Shown one piece after another: positions 13,276 to 23,467 of a stretch of DNA of 64,000 nucleotides. Under the pieces are notes generated by a model that was not told the DNA's origin, searched no databases, and saw only the letters and a list, made by a program, of their open reading frames with translations. A program made the translations under genes and the position numbers. Source of the DNA: DATBVX01 sp963696675 (GTDB lineage: Bacteria > Pseudomonadota > Gammaproteobacteria > Steroidobacterales > Steroidobacteraceae). The stretch spans positions 62,001 through 126,000 of the forward strand of contig CAVOLM010000065.1 in assembly GCA_963696675.1 (NCBI GenBank), in the 5' to 3' direction. Every line of letters begins with the position of its first letter. Within the stretch, counting starts at the first letter, position 1.

Positions 13276-14004
13276 TCAAGGTGCTGAAGAGGCCGCCAGA
13301 TCGTCCCCGCGCAGGAATGATCGCAGCTGGTCGGCCATGCGGTCGCACGCCGTGCCCTGCACGCGAGCGATGAATGGCAGAGGAATGATGGCCCCAACGA
13401 GGGCCGAGGTTCCAGTGACGTTGGTGCTCACGGTGCCCGCGGAGCGCGTTTCCTTCAGGTCCCACACGGTCGCCACGTAGTCGGATTCCTTTTCCCACCA
13501 TCCGAAGCCGATGCAGCCAGCGCCGCCCGGCCCGGCGCCGCAGGCAATGCTGCCGCCGCCATCGGTCTTGCGGGTCTCACCGTCGAACCAGACGACATAA
13601 CGCACGCCGGTCTCGGCCAGCTTTGCGGCAACCAGGGGCCTGTTGAACAACGCTGTCAGCCCTTCGGGGCGCGTGGGCGCCGTCGACGGCTCGAACCACG
13701 GGAACAACGCATCGACGAACTTGTGGTTGTCATCGACACGAAAACCATTCTTCGAACTCTTGCCTCGGGACAGATCCGAGGCGACGCAGTCGGTGAAGCT
13801 CTCTTCGGTCCCGGTGCCCTCGACGTGGGGTTTTGCGAGCAGGACCACGGCCTCGTCGCGCCCGATCGAAGTGGCAAACTCGCGGCTTTCCACGATCTTT
13901 GCGTGCATGCAGCCCGTGATGCTCAACGCTGCGAATACTGCAAAGGGGACGGCGAGCCGATTGCTGCCGGGGAACGACGAGTGCAGACGCGCTTTGCAGT
14001 TCAT
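13276..14004 (-). CDS. Lipoprotein, first gene of the vWA/FHA/kinase operon
   Basis: About 242 residues from the ATG at 14004; an in-frame start at 14028 is possible. The N-terminus MNCKARLHSSF is followed by a hydrophobic stretch and lipobox SITGC. The body carries PLVAAKLAETGVRYVVWFDG and SDYVATVWDLKETRSAG, which suggest a curli/GNA1162-like or stress lipoprotein fold; I cannot assign a family. A short GGGGGCTCC precedes the ATG, and a TATACT hexamer lies 73-78 bases upstream, making this the likely first gene of the operon. Confidence 0.7.
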   Translation of the reverse strand: MNCKARLHSSFPGSNRLAVPFAVFAALSITGCMHAKIVESREFATSIGRDEAVVLLAKPHVEGTGTEESFTDCVASDLSRGKSSKNGFRVDDNHKFVDALFPWFEPSTAPTRPEGLTALFNRPLVAAKLAETGVRYVVWFDGETRKTDGGGSIACGAGPGGAGCIGFGWWEKESDYVATVWDLKETRSAGTVSTNVTGTSALVGAIIPLPFIARVQGTACDRMADQLRSFLRGDDLAASSAP

Positions 14005-14076
14005 GGAGCCCCCGATCCGAACGCACACGGATTGAAGCTGAACTTCGCCGAGCGGGTCGGGACGGATTTCAGGGCC

Positions 14077-14082
14077 AGTATA
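14077..14082 (-). promoter_or_regulatory. Candidate -10 hexamer for the vWA/FHA operon
   Basis: On the minus strand the sequence reads TATACT, one base from the TATAAT consensus, about 75 bases before the first start codon. No convincing -35 box is visible at 16-18 bases. A perfect inverted repeat sits just upstream at 14106-14126 and could hold an activator. Confidence 0.35.
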
Positions 14083-14105
14083 CGTGAAGCTTCGTTGAAC
14101 ATGAG

Positions 14106-14126
14106 ACCTGCATGTGCTTTGCAGGT
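14106..14126. repeat. Inverted repeat ACCTGCA-N7-TGCAGGT
   Basis: Perfect 7-base arms with a 7-base centre. It lies between the end of the radical SAM gene and the first gene of the operon, about 24-44 bases upstream of the TATACT hexamer. No T run follows on either strand, so it looks more like an operator than a terminator. Confidence 0.35.
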
Positions 14127-14149
14127 TCCGGGCCGACGTTTTGTTATCT

Positions 14150-15230
14150 TCAGATCAGGTCGAGTTGTCCCCCGCCAGTCCCGTGCGGACGGAAATGCTG
14201 GGTCGAGAGCTGAAGGGCCCGGCCCCGATGCAGCCCCAGCCGGCGGCTCGCGACCTCGAAACGCCTTGCAATGAGCTCGGCGTAGGAGCCCTCACCTCGC
14301 ATGCGTGAGCCAAAGCGCGGGTCGTTGTCCTTGCCGTCGCGCATGGCGCGAATCAGCGACATGACGTGCTCGGCGCGCTCAGGCAGATGATTCGTCAGCC
14401 AATCGCGAAACAGCGCTTTGACTTCATAAGGCAGGCGTAGCATCACGAACCCCGCGGACCCAGCACCGGCAGCGGCACTGGCTTCGAGGATGGCTTCGAT
14501 CTCATGATCGTTGACGGCCGGTATCACGGGCGCGACCAGCACGCCGACCGGTATCCCGGCATCGTTCAGCTTTCTTACGGCCGCCAGCCTAGCCGCGGGA
14601 GCCGGCGCGCGCGGTTCGAGCGTGCGCTTGAGCTTGGCATCGAGCGTCGTGATGCTGACGTGGACCGACACCAGCGCATCACGCGCCATGTCCGCGAGAA
14701 TGTCGATGTCCCGTTCCACGAGCGCCGACTTGGTGACGATCGTGAGCGGGTGTCGGAATTGCCGCAGCACTTCGAGCAGTGAACGCGTCACCCTGAGCTT
14801 GCGCTCGATCGGCTGGTACGGGTCCGTGTTCGCGCCCAGGTTGATCGGCTTGCACGACGTAACCTGGCTTTGCGAGCTCTGTCTCCAGCAAACGCGCAGC
14901 GTCCGCCTTGTAGAAGAGCTTGGTTTCGAAATCGAGGCCGGGCGAGAGATTCATGTACGAGTGCGAGGGGCGAGCGTAGCAGTAGACACATCCGTGCTCG
15001 CAGCCGCGATACGCGTTGATCGATTGCTCGAACGGAATATCGGGTGAGTTGTTGCGCGTGATGACGTGCTTCGCATGCTCGGCGGTCACTGTCGTCTCGA
15101 GCGGCGGCAGCTCATCGGCCAGTTCTTGCGGCCAGCCGTCATCGATCGCTTCCACCCGCCGGCTCTCGAAGCGCCCTTCAGGGTTGGAGCCAGCGCCGCG
15201 ACCTTTTCGAAACCCGGATTCAATCGGCAT
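14150..15230 (-). CDS. PA0069-family radical SAM protein, spore-photoproduct-lyase-like (one frameshift)
   Basis: Start at 15230 (MPIESGFRKGRGAGSNPEGR). The 4Fe-4S motif is CEHGCVYC, the CX3CX2C of radical SAM enzymes, in the context AYRGCEHGCVYCYARPSH. Near 14835 the frame shifts by one base; removing it joins KPGYVV to KPINLGANTDPYQPIE, a hallmark of this family. The C-terminal half has TKSALVERDIDIL and IPAVNDHEIEAILEA. Relatives are grouped with spore photoproduct lyase-like proteins, but their substrate is unproven. An exact LexA box overlaps the predicted transcription start, so the gene is probably SOS-inducible and linked to DNA damage. Confidence 0.9.
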
Positions 15231-15238
15231 GGAGTGAC

Positions 15239-15254
15239 CTGTACGAATATACAG
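15239..15254. promoter_or_regulatory. LexA (SOS) box
   Basis: CTGTACGAATATACAG matches the gammaproteobacterial LexA consensus CTGT-N8-ACAG exactly. The dyad extends to 8-base arms (GACCTGTA/TACAGGTC, 15236-15257). It begins four bases after the predicted -10 box and covers the expected transcription start of the radical SAM gene, a standard repressor position. Confidence 0.85.
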
Positions 15255-15258
15255 GTCA

Positions 15259-15288
15259 AGTATACCCTCTCTCTTATAGGAGGCGCAA
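15259..15288 (-). promoter_or_regulatory. Sigma-70 promoter of the radical SAM gene
   Basis: On the minus strand TTGCGC (15288-15283) is followed, after 18 bases, by TATACT (15264-15259). The predicted start falls inside the LexA box and leaves a leader of about 22 bases before the ATG. Confidence 0.6.
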
Positions 15289-15301
15289 GCGACGGCCCGC
15301 T

Positions 15302-16542
15302 TCAGGAGCCGGGGACGGAGCCCGGAAAGCGGTCGACCGTACGCAGCGTCGGGAACCAGCGTGCCCAGAGTCCAGCCACGCACAGCGTCGCGATACCGCC
15401 GATCACCACCGAGCGCACGAGCCCGAACCATACGGCGGTGACGCCCGACTCGAACTCACCCAGCTCGTTGGATGCGCCGATGAACACCGCGCTCACCGCA
15501 CTCACGCGACCCCGAATGGCATCCGGTGTCTCGAGTTGAACGAGCACATGACGGATGTAGACACTGACCATGTCCCCGGCGCCGAGCAGGAACAGCGCGA
15601 CCATCGATAGGGCGAACTGCTCGGAGAGCCCGAACACGATGGTCGCGACGCCGAACAGCGCTACGCCGCCGAACATCCAGCGCCCGACGTGGCGGGTGAC
15701 GGGCACGATCACCAGCAGCAACCCCGTCAGGGCAGCGCCGAGACCCGGCGCGGTGCGCAGAAATCCGAGACCGGTCGGGCCCACGTGCAGCACATCGCTC
15801 GCATAGGCAGGCAGCAGGGCAGTCGCACCGCCGAACAGCACTGCAAACAGATCGAGCGAGATCGCGCCGAACACCACCGGCCGCGAGCGCACGAAACGCA
15901 GTCCCTCGAGCACCGTGTGCCAGTTCGCCGGCTCCTCGGCGCGCGCAACGCGCGGCACCTTGACCATCGACATCAGGACGACCGATAGCCATCAGTACCA
16001 TGGCGACCGTGGCGTAGACCACGTGCGGGCCGTAGACGTAGAGCAGTCCGCCCAGTGTCGGACCCGCAATAGTCGCCACCTGGAAGGTCGAGGAGTTGAG
16101 CGCCACCGCGTTGCCGAAGCGTTCGATCGGGACCAGGTTGGGAGTGATCGCGGCGGAGGTCGGCATGCTGAAAGCCCGTGCTACACCGAAGATCACCATG
16201 ACCGCAAACACCGGCCAGACGACCGTGAGTCCGGTATAGGTGAAGAGCAGCAGCAGCACCGCGCACAGCACCTCGGTGGCGTAACAGCAACGTGAGGATC
16301 AGACGCCGGTCGAGACGGTCGGCGACCTGCCCGGCGATCAGGATCAGCGCCAGGAACGGCATGAACTGCGCGAGCCCTATGAAGCCGAGGTCCAGCGGAT
16401 CGTGCGTGATCGCGTACACCTGCCATCCCACCGCGACGCTCTGCATCTGCACCGCGAGCGTGGAAAAGAAGCGGGCGAACAGGAAACGCGAGAAATCCGG
16501 ATAGCTGAGCACCCCCAGCGGATGCCGGCGTGCAGCGCTCAT
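15302..16542 (-). CDS. MFS transporter, EntS/MFS_3-like (two frameshifts)
   Basis: ATG at 16542 (MSAARRHPLGVLSYPDF); a GTG lies two codons earlier. About 12 hydrophobic segments. The first part has GWQVYAITHDPLDLGFIGLAQ and GQVADRLDRR, the loop-2/3 motif of the family. Frame breaks near 16280 and 15985 are each repaired by dropping one base, giving LLRHEVLCAVLLLLF and MAIVVLMSMVKVPR. The C-terminal half has GLGFLRTAPGLGAALTG and AIRGRVSAVSAVF, typical of the EntS-like MFS_3 group. The substrate cannot be told. It is transcribed toward the radical SAM gene but is separated from it by that gene's own SOS promoter. Confidence 0.85.
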
Positions 16543-16679
16543 GGACACCGTGATCGGTGCTGTAACTTCATTTTGAGATTGTCGCAGATCGGCCCATGCA
16601 CTACTTTACGGCCCGGCGCGAGCCACAATGGCCGAAGAGTTTCGCTGGCCGCGCTCCCGGTCCGAGGTCCTGAAGAGTC

Positions 16680-18330
16680 ATGAGCGACGCAGCCGCACCC
16701 ATCGTCGTGCGCCATTTCCGCCAGATCGTGCTCTGGCCGCTGCAGCTCATGCCGCTCAGGCCGGGCGTGCAGGTGCAACGTCACTGGGAAGCGCTCGAGA
16801 CGCTCGGAGAGGCGAATCCCTGGCGCGAAGTGCGGGACGAGTATTCCGCGGACCCGCTCGAGTTCCAGGAGCGCCACTACAAGGAGTTCGTGACCTTCCT
16901 GCCCTACGTGCAGCGCTTCCTCTACGGATCGAGTGTCGGCCAGGAGGCCTCGCAGCGCCACGGCGAGCCGAGCATCCGCGTTTTCCGCCGCGCCGACATC
17001 GCGCAGGTGCGCGTCACTTACGAGGACGGCACGACGATCCTGTTCGAGGTCGCGCACGCGGATCTCTATTTCTTCCTCGACGCCGACATCGCGATGCTCG
17101 CCTTCGAGATGCACGCCAACGACATTGCCCTGGATCGGGCGCAGGACACGCTGTTTCGCTTCGGGCGCGCGTATCCCGCGTTCTGGGAGCGCAACGGCCA
17201 GGGCGGCAACTGTCCGCGTCGCGTCGAGTGGCTGGGACGCAGACGGCGAGGTGTTGGCGACTTCGGACTACGAGTTCAAGCAGAAGTACCTCGGCCACGT
17301 CGGCCGCTACCGCGCGCCGGCGATCGCCGCGCACTGGGAATTCCTGCTTCAGTCCGGCGGTACTGCGAATTCCCGGGACAGACCGGACCGTTGCGCTATC
17401 GCCAGCTCGAGTACTACCGCATGCCGCTCATGGCATACCTGTCATTCGACGATCCGAGCGATCTGTCGCGCGCCGACTTCGTGCGCCTCGGCATGCTGAC
17501 GCGGCCGGCGCAAGGGCGATTCACTGCCCTACTCCGCCAAGTCGCTGGAGCACTTCGAGGCCGAATACTGCGACGACCGCTTCTGGGGGCGGAGCGGCGA
17601 CCTGTTTTCGGGCGACACGCGCCTCATCTGCACCGGCCCGTTTCTCGCGGTGGTCGGCCGGCAGGACGACTACTTCTTCACCGGCCGCGAGACTGGCATG
17701 TACGGCCAGTTCCGGCACCAGTACTTCCTGCTGTTCCTGATTGCACACTTTCACCGCGCGGCGTTGCTCTCGATGTCGGACGAACTCGCGGTGGCGATGA
17801 ACCGGCTCGAGGTCGGCGACCTCGACTCGGTGCGCCAGTTCAAGCGTGCCATCCGCTCGTCGATGGAAATCTTCCTGCGCTTCACGCACCGCTACTGGTT
17901 CCACCAGGTGTCGAACCAGAACATCGCGCGCAGCATCTTCGACCGCCTGCGCCATCAGCTCGGCACGGAGACGCTCTATGAAGAAGTGGGTGCCGAAGTC
18001 GAGGACATGAACGAGTACCTCGACACCGACAGCGTGCGCCGCCAGGCCAACACCATCCTGCGTCTCACCGTGGTCACGATCTTCGGCCTGATCGGCACGG
18101 TCGCGACTGGCTTTCTCGGCATGAACCTGCTTGCGGAGGCAGAGCGGCCACTCATCTGGCGGATCCTGTTCTTCTTCGTGATCCTCATCGCGACCGGCGC
18201 GATCACGATGTACACGATTGTGAAATCGAAGCGGCTCGCGGACTTCCTGGACACGCTTTCCGATGAGCGGGTGAGCTGGCGCGAGAAGTGGCGCTCGCTG
18301 GTCCGCACCTGGACCGGTCCGCCGCAATAA
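16680..18330 (+). CDS. CorA-like divalent metal transporter with large N-terminal domain (about three frameshifts)
   Basis: The repaired protein is about 549 residues. Most is soluble: an alpha/beta domain with SIRVFRRADIAQVRVTYEDG and DLYFFLDADIAMLAFE, then a long helical region. The C-terminus has two TM helices with a CorA-type GMN motif at the end of the first (VATGFLGMNLL), then ILFFFVILIATGAITMYTI. Frame breaks lie near 17230 (one extra G in GGG; repair gives VEWLDADGEVLATSD), 17365 and 17515. CorA proteins form pentameric Mg2+/Co2+ channels. The N-terminal domain is unusually long, and the acidic loop after GMN is different (AEAERPL). Confidence 0.8.
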
Positions 18331-18368
18331 CTGCCTTCCTGCTGCGAGCGCGCCCGCGCTTCGCCGAG

Positions 18369-19442
18369 CTATTTCACTCGCGTCGGAACCTGGATGTGGG
18401 GGTGCGGTATGCCGAGCCACTCGCGCCACACCGCCATCAGCACCGCGAGGATCACGGGTCCCACGAACAAGCCCACGAGTCCGAAGGCCGCGATGCCGCC
18501 CAACACGCCGAACATCACCAGCAGGAACGGAATGCGGGTGGCGTTGCTGATCACGAGCGGTCGGATGAGGTTGTCCACCCAGCTCACGGCCAGCGCTCCC
18601 CACAGCAGCAGCCCGATGCCAGCGCCGGTGCGATCCGTGATGAGGAGCCAGACTCCCGCACTCCCCCAGACGAGAGGGGCACCGAACGGGATGAGCGCGA
18701 CGATCGTGGTAATCGCACCGAGCAACACCGGCGCTTTCAGTCCCGCGACCCAGTAGCCGAGACCCGCGAGGATGCCTTGCGCCAACGCCGCGAGAACGAT
18801 GCCGTACACGACGGCGCTGGTGGTGTCACCGATTGCCGAGAGGTAGCCGTGGATGCGCTCGCCGGTAATCCGCTCCAGCACCTCACGCACCTGCCGGGAG
18901 ATCTGCTCACCGTTGCGGTACACGAAGAACACAGTCAGCAGCGAGAAGAAGATCTTGGCAAGATTGCGCCCCACGCCCCCGATCAGCGTCTTGATCTCCC
19001 CGAGCGATTGATCAGCCCAGCGCCCGATTTCCGTCTTTGGATCGCTGCCCATGCGCTGGAGCAGTTCCTGCAGCCAGTCACCGAGCCATGGAATGTTCTC
19101 GATGGACGGCGGCACGTGCGGATGGCGGGCCAGGTACGACGTCAGCACTTCGTAAGCGCCTCCCACCTCGTGACGCATGAGCGTCGCGAGCCACACCACC
19201 GGGACCACGAACGCGACGCTGAGGAGCAGCGTCATGGTGAGCGCCGACAGGGTGACTTGTGCGCGCATCGCCCTGCGCAGTCTCACGTACAGCGGCCAGG
19301 TGACGTAGGCAAGGATCAGCGCCCAGATCACCGGCACCAGGAAGGGCCGCAACACTACGTAACTCAGCAGCAGCAGGCCGCCGATCAGGAGCGCGATGAT
19401 CAGGCGTCTGAGCCAGGGTGCGGATTGCAGTTCTTCTAGCAT
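18369..19442 (-). CDS. AI-2E/PerM family membrane protein
   Basis: Intact, 357 residues. Eight or so TM segments in the family pattern: an N-terminal pair (LIIALLIGGLLLLSYVVLRP), a large soluble segment with SIENIPWLGDWLQEL, then YGIVLAALAQGILAGLGYWV, FGAPLVWGSAGVWLL and PLVISNATRIPFLLVMFGVL, with the diagnostic DNLIRPLVI. The family includes TqsA and PerM, and members export diverse small molecules or ions; AI-2 export is proven for few. It converges with the CorA-like gene, 38 bases away. Confidence 0.9.
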   Translation of the reverse strand: MLEELQSAPWLRRLIIALLIGGLLLLSYVVLRPFLVPVIWALILAYVTWPLYVRLRRAMRAQVTLSALTMTLLLSVAFVVPVVWLATLMRHEVGGAYEVLTSYLARHPHVPPSIENIPWLGDWLQELLQRMGSDPKTEIGRWADQSLGEIKTLIGGVGRNLAKIFFSLLTVFFVYRNGEQISRQVREVLERITGERIHGYLSAIGDTTSAVVYGIVLAALAQGILAGLGYWVAGLKAPVLLGAITTIVALIPFGAPLVWGSAGVWLLITDRTGAGIGLLLWGALAVSWVDNLIRPLVISNATRIPFLLVMFGVLGGIAAFGLVGLFVGPVILAVLMAVWREWLGIPHPHIQVPTRVK

Positions 19443-19475
19443 TGGTGATCGAGTGGGTCGCGAGCGCTGAGTCGT

Positions 19476-20114
19476 TCAGGTTTTCTTGCCCAGCAACCGG
19501 GCCAATTGTCGATCGTGAACGCCGGAAAGCACTAGTTGCGCCGTAATGGCCCCGATGAGCGCGGTCAGCATGTCCCACTGGGTGTCCCACACATCGCCCT
19601 GGGTGCCGAGAAATGCCTCCGCTGTCCCCCCACCGATCACGGCCGCGAGCCACTCGGTGAACTCGTAACAGGCACTGATTGCCAGGCAGATGGAGCTCAC
19701 GATGAAGAACAGCCATCCGCCCGCCTTGAGCGGCGTCTGGCGCAACAGCACCTCGCGAGCCGCGATCGCCGGCACAAAACCCTGCGCGAAGTGCCCGATG
19801 CGGTCGTAAGGATTGCGAGTCGTGTCGAGCAGGTCCTGCAGCCAGAACCCGAACGGCACCTGCGCGTAGGTGTAGTGACCGCCTACCATCAGGATGAGCG
19901 CGTGTATCGCGATCAGGACATAGAGAAGGGGTGTCAGCGGGAAGCGCCCGGCGGTATAGATCAGAACCGGCACGATGATGAAGATCGGGGCGACCTCGAG
20001 CCACCAGGTAATGCGGTCCGTCGGGTGCACGGCGGAGATCGCCAGCGCAATTGCCACCAGTACCAGCAACACCAGCGGCAATGCATGACGCGAAGCGACC
20101 GGCGCCGCGTTCAT
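19476..20114 (-). CDS. DUF2238 (YjdF-like) membrane protein
   Basis: Intact, 212 residues, with six or so hydrophobic segments. It carries the conserved family motifs GGHYTYAQVPFGFWLQD, NPYDRIGHFAQGF, CYEFTEW and GTQGDVWDTQWDM. The His and Asp/Glu placed in or near the membrane suggest metal or lipid contact, but no activity has been shown for the family as far as I know. It lies 33 bases upstream of the AI-2E-type gene and is probably co-transcribed with it. Confidence 0.9.
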   Translation of the reverse strand: MNAAPVASRHALPLVLLVLVAIALAISAVHPTDRITWWLEVAPIFIIVPVLIYTAGRFPLTPLLYVLIAIHALILMVGGHYTYAQVPFGFWLQDLLDTTRNPYDRIGHFAQGFVPAIAAREVLLRQTPLKAGGWLFFIVSSICLAISACYEFTEWLAAVIGGGTAEAFLGTQGDVWDTQWDMLTALIGAITAQLVLSGVHDRQLARLLGKKT

Positions 20115-20188
20115 GGCTGCGAGCAGTTCATGATCGAGTTTCCCTTGTTCTTATTGCGCCGAAGCCCGAGCGCGTGCCGCGTTGGCAG

Positions 20189-20350
20189 CTACGCGCTCGA
20201 TTGGCTTCGGTCGGGCTCAGTGCGGCGGGCGTGCAACTTCCGGATCGCCCCTGCTGCGTCGAGCTTTGGTCTTGCGGTCTTGTCTTGCCGGCCGCACGCT
20301 TCTTGCGCTTGGTAGTTGCGCTTCTTCGCCCGCTTCTTTCGCTTTGCCAT
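20189..20350 (-). CDS. Very basic small protein (possible)
   Basis: A 53-codon frame starts MAKRKKRAKKRNY, with a strong ribosome site (GAGGTGAGG, 3 bases before the ATG). Lys and Arg fill the first third, as in small nucleoid or ribosome-associated proteins. A one-base shift after codon 13 would continue the Lys/Arg pattern (KRKKRAAGK), so the true C-terminus may differ. No family recognised. Confidence 0.35.
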   Translation of the reverse strand: MAKRKKRAKKRNYQAQEACGRQDKTARPKLDAAGAIRKLHARRTEPDRSQSSA

Positions 20351-20575
20351 TGGCCTCACCTCTTCCATCGGTTTGGATCGTTCAGCTCATCGGCCATCCT
20401 GCGCCACGGCCCGAGGCAACCCAATGTGCACTTGCCCGATCGGCGCCGCGCGTTCGCATGTTACATGAGCAAGCAGAAATCGCACTTGCGCGCAGCCTTG
20501 TGCCGATTGCCTGCCCAGCGCCGGCACCCTAGTATCGCCGCACTCTATTGCTTCCGGCCTCGAGCCCGCCTCCCC

Positions 20576-23267
20576 ATGCCTGCCGAGCCCGCACTGACAC
20601 CGGACGAGATTCTCAGGCGTGCCGCGGAGCTTGGCCCTCGCGAGCGGGCCTCATATATCCGCCGGGCATGCGGCAGTGACACGGCTTTGTTCCAGACGGT
20701 GCTCGACCGCATTTCCGCCGCGTGGCTGCGCGAGCTGACCGATGAGCCGACCTCCGACGACGAGGAGATCGCCGAGGCCACGACGCATGGTCCGGGCGAT
20801 CGCATCGGACCGTACCAGGTCCGGCGGGTCCTCGGTCGCGGCGGGATGGGCGAGGTGTACCTGTGTGAGCGCGCCGACGAGCAATATCACAAGCAGGTCG
20901 CCATCAAGCTCGTCAGCCGCGGCGTTCTGTCGCGACAGGTGCAGACCCGCCTGCGCACCGAGCGGCAGATCCTGGCAACGCTCGATCATCCGAACATCGC
21001 GCGCCTCCTGGACGGGGGAACCACTGCCGAAGGCATTCCTTACCTGGTGCTCGAATACATCGAAGGCGAGCCGATCGACACCTATTGCGACACTCACCGG
21101 CTCAGCATCGACGCACGCCTGCGAGCTGTTTCGCGTGGTGTGCTCGGCGGTGCAGTCCGCCCACCGCAACCTGATCGTCCATCGCGATCTCAAGCCGAGC
21201 AACATCCTCGTCACCGCCGACGGCACGCCGAAGCTGCTCGACTTCGGCATCGCCAAGCTCCTCGACGTACGCCAGACCTCGCACACGATCGCCATGACAC
21301 AGGCGGATGTGCGCATCATGACGCCGGATCACGCGAGCCCGGAGCAGATCCGCGGCGAGCTGATCACTACCGCGAGCGATGTATACGTGCTCGGCGTGCT
21401 GCTCTACGAGCTGCTCTGCGGGCAGCGCCCGTTCCAGGTCTCGGGCCTGCGCTTTCACGAAATAGAACGCGTGATCTGCGAGAAGGAGCCGCCGCCGCCC
21501 AGCGACGCCTGGAAGACGACTCATCTCAGCACCAGGGAGCTGGCGCGAATTGCAGAGCAGCGTGCCAGCACGCCGCAGCGGTTGCACCGCGAGCTGGGCG
21601 GCGACCTCGACAACATCGTCATGATGGCGATGCGCAAGGAGCCTGAGAGACGTTACGGCTCGGTCGAACGGTTCTCAGCGGACATCGACCTGTACCTGCG
21701 CGGCATGCCGATACTTGCACGCCAGGACACGTGGAGCTATCGCGCGCGCAAATTCGTGGCGCGCCACACGCTCGGCGTCGTGCTGTCGGGCCTGTTCGTG
21801 CTGCTGCTCGCGGGATTCGCAGTGAGCATGTACATCCAGGCGGAGCGTTTGCGCGAGGAAAGCGATCGCACGCGCGCCCAGTTCGAGCGTGCCGAGTCGG
21901 AGCGTAATCGTGCCGAACGCGTCTCGACCTTCCTGGCGGACCTGTTCCGGCGTTCCGACCCCTGGGAATCGGGCGGCGAGAACGCCACGGCGCTGGAATT
22001 GCTCGAACGCGGTGCGCAGCGCATCGAGACAGAGTTCGCCAACGATCCGGACACGCAGGCGAATCTCCTGGATGCAGTGGGCCGCGTATATCTCGCACGT
22101 GGAGAGACCGACAAGGCGATTGCGCTCCTCGATCGTGCCTTGCGCCTGCGGCGTGAGCTGTTCGGTTCTGAACACCTCATCACGGCGAGCAGCATGCAGA
22201 GCCTCGGCACCGCCCGCCGCTACAAGGGCGAATTCGACCAGTCGCGCGTGCTACTGGAGGACGCGCTGCGCATCCAGACACAGAAGCTCGGCGAACATCA
22301 CGAGTCGGTCGCGGTCACGCTCGATGAACTCGCGCGCTGGTATCGCGACGTCGGGCAACTGGATGTCGCAGAGAAAACCTTCCGGCGCAGCCTCGCGTCG
22401 TTTACTGCCGTGGACGGGCCGCAGAGCCCGCAGGTATCAGCCGTCACGAACGACCTGGCGACGCTGCTCCTGTACAAGGGCGAGCCCGCTGCCGCCGAAC
22501 AGTTGTACCGCAAGGCACTCGAGGCTGATCGTGCACGACTCAAGCCCGATCATCCGCTGCTCGCGACCGAACTGACCAATCTCGCGCTCGCGTTGCAGAT
22601 GCAGGGCAAGCTCACCGAGGCAGAGCCGCTCTTCAAGGAATCGATCGAGAGCATGGAGAGCGTCCTCGGACGCGAGCATTACAGCACTATCAGCGCGCTC
22701 AGCAACTACGGCTGGTTCCTGCAGGTCAAGGGCGATCTCGACGGCGCGGAAAAAGTCCTGCGCGACGTGCTGGCGCTCGATCAGAAGGTGCAGGGGCGCA
22801 GCCATCCCTACGTGGGCCATGACATGTCGAATCTCGCCGACCTGCTCTACGAACGGGGGCAGTTCGGTGAGGCTGAGCAGCTCTATCGACAGGCGCTCGA
22901 CATCTACAAGGCGACCCTGCCGGCGAACCATCAACACGTCGCCGCAGCCCTCACGGGACTCGCCCGCATCTTCGCGGAAGGTGGTGACACGTTGCGCGTG
23001 AATGCGCTCATCGAGCGCGCCGTCAGCATCTGGCGCAAGGAATTGCCCGAGGATCACTGGCAGATTGCGCGCAGCCGCGCGGTGCTCGGCAAGAGCATGC
23101 TGCAACAGGGCAAGTTTGCAGAGGCCGAGCCGATCCTGCTCGAGAGCTACGCGATCCTGGAGAAGCAGCGCGGCGCCAACGATCCCGGTACGCACCAGGT
23201 GCGCGCGTGGCTCGCGCAGCTATACGATCACTGGGGCAAGCCGAATGATGCTGCACGCTATCGCTGA
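20576..23267 (+). CDS. Serine/threonine protein kinase with C-terminal TPR repeats (one frameshift)
   Basis: Start ATG at 20576 (MPAEPALTPDEILRR). The kinase domain has an intact glycine loop (GRGGMGEVY), the catalytic-pair Lys (VAIKLV), HRDLKPSN, DFG and SPEQ. Near 21125 one extra base breaks the frame; its removal gives ARLELFRVV, as expected before helix E. After the kinase come one TM helix (LSGLFVLLLAGFAVSMYI), a coiled coil, and about ten tetratricopeptide units ending RKELPEDHWQIARSRAVLGKS. The topology is cytoplasmic kinase and extracytoplasmic TPR, typical of multi-copy sensor kinases in environmental proteobacteria. No ECF sigma gene is adjacent. A decayed copy of its last 80 codons occurs at 27738. 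Confidence 0.92.
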
Positions 23268-23327
23268 GTGAACCGGAATCAGAGGTCGGCTTTGGGTTTA
23301 TCTGTAGCAATTTTTATGAGTACCTAC

Positions 23328-23358
23328 TTGTTCGGCTACTGGTAAAGTAGCCTACAAT
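23328..23358 (+). promoter_or_regulatory. Candidate promoter with internal inverted repeat
   Basis: TTGTTC (23328-23333) and TACAAT (23353-23358) are separated by 19 bases, a little long. The spacer is itself a perfect inverted repeat, GGCTACT-GGTAA-AGTAGCC (23334-23352). The surrounding 200 bases are AT-richer than the genes. A repressor seated here would block the promoter of the small membrane-protein pair. Confidence 0.4.
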
Positions 23359-23467
23359 TGCAAAAAAGACGGACTACGGGGATTCTCGGATCTGAGACGA
23401 GTCGAGCGGGTGCAGCGTCCTGGGGGCGCTCTGCGTTCGATTGGCTTCTACTGGGCAGGAGGGGGAA

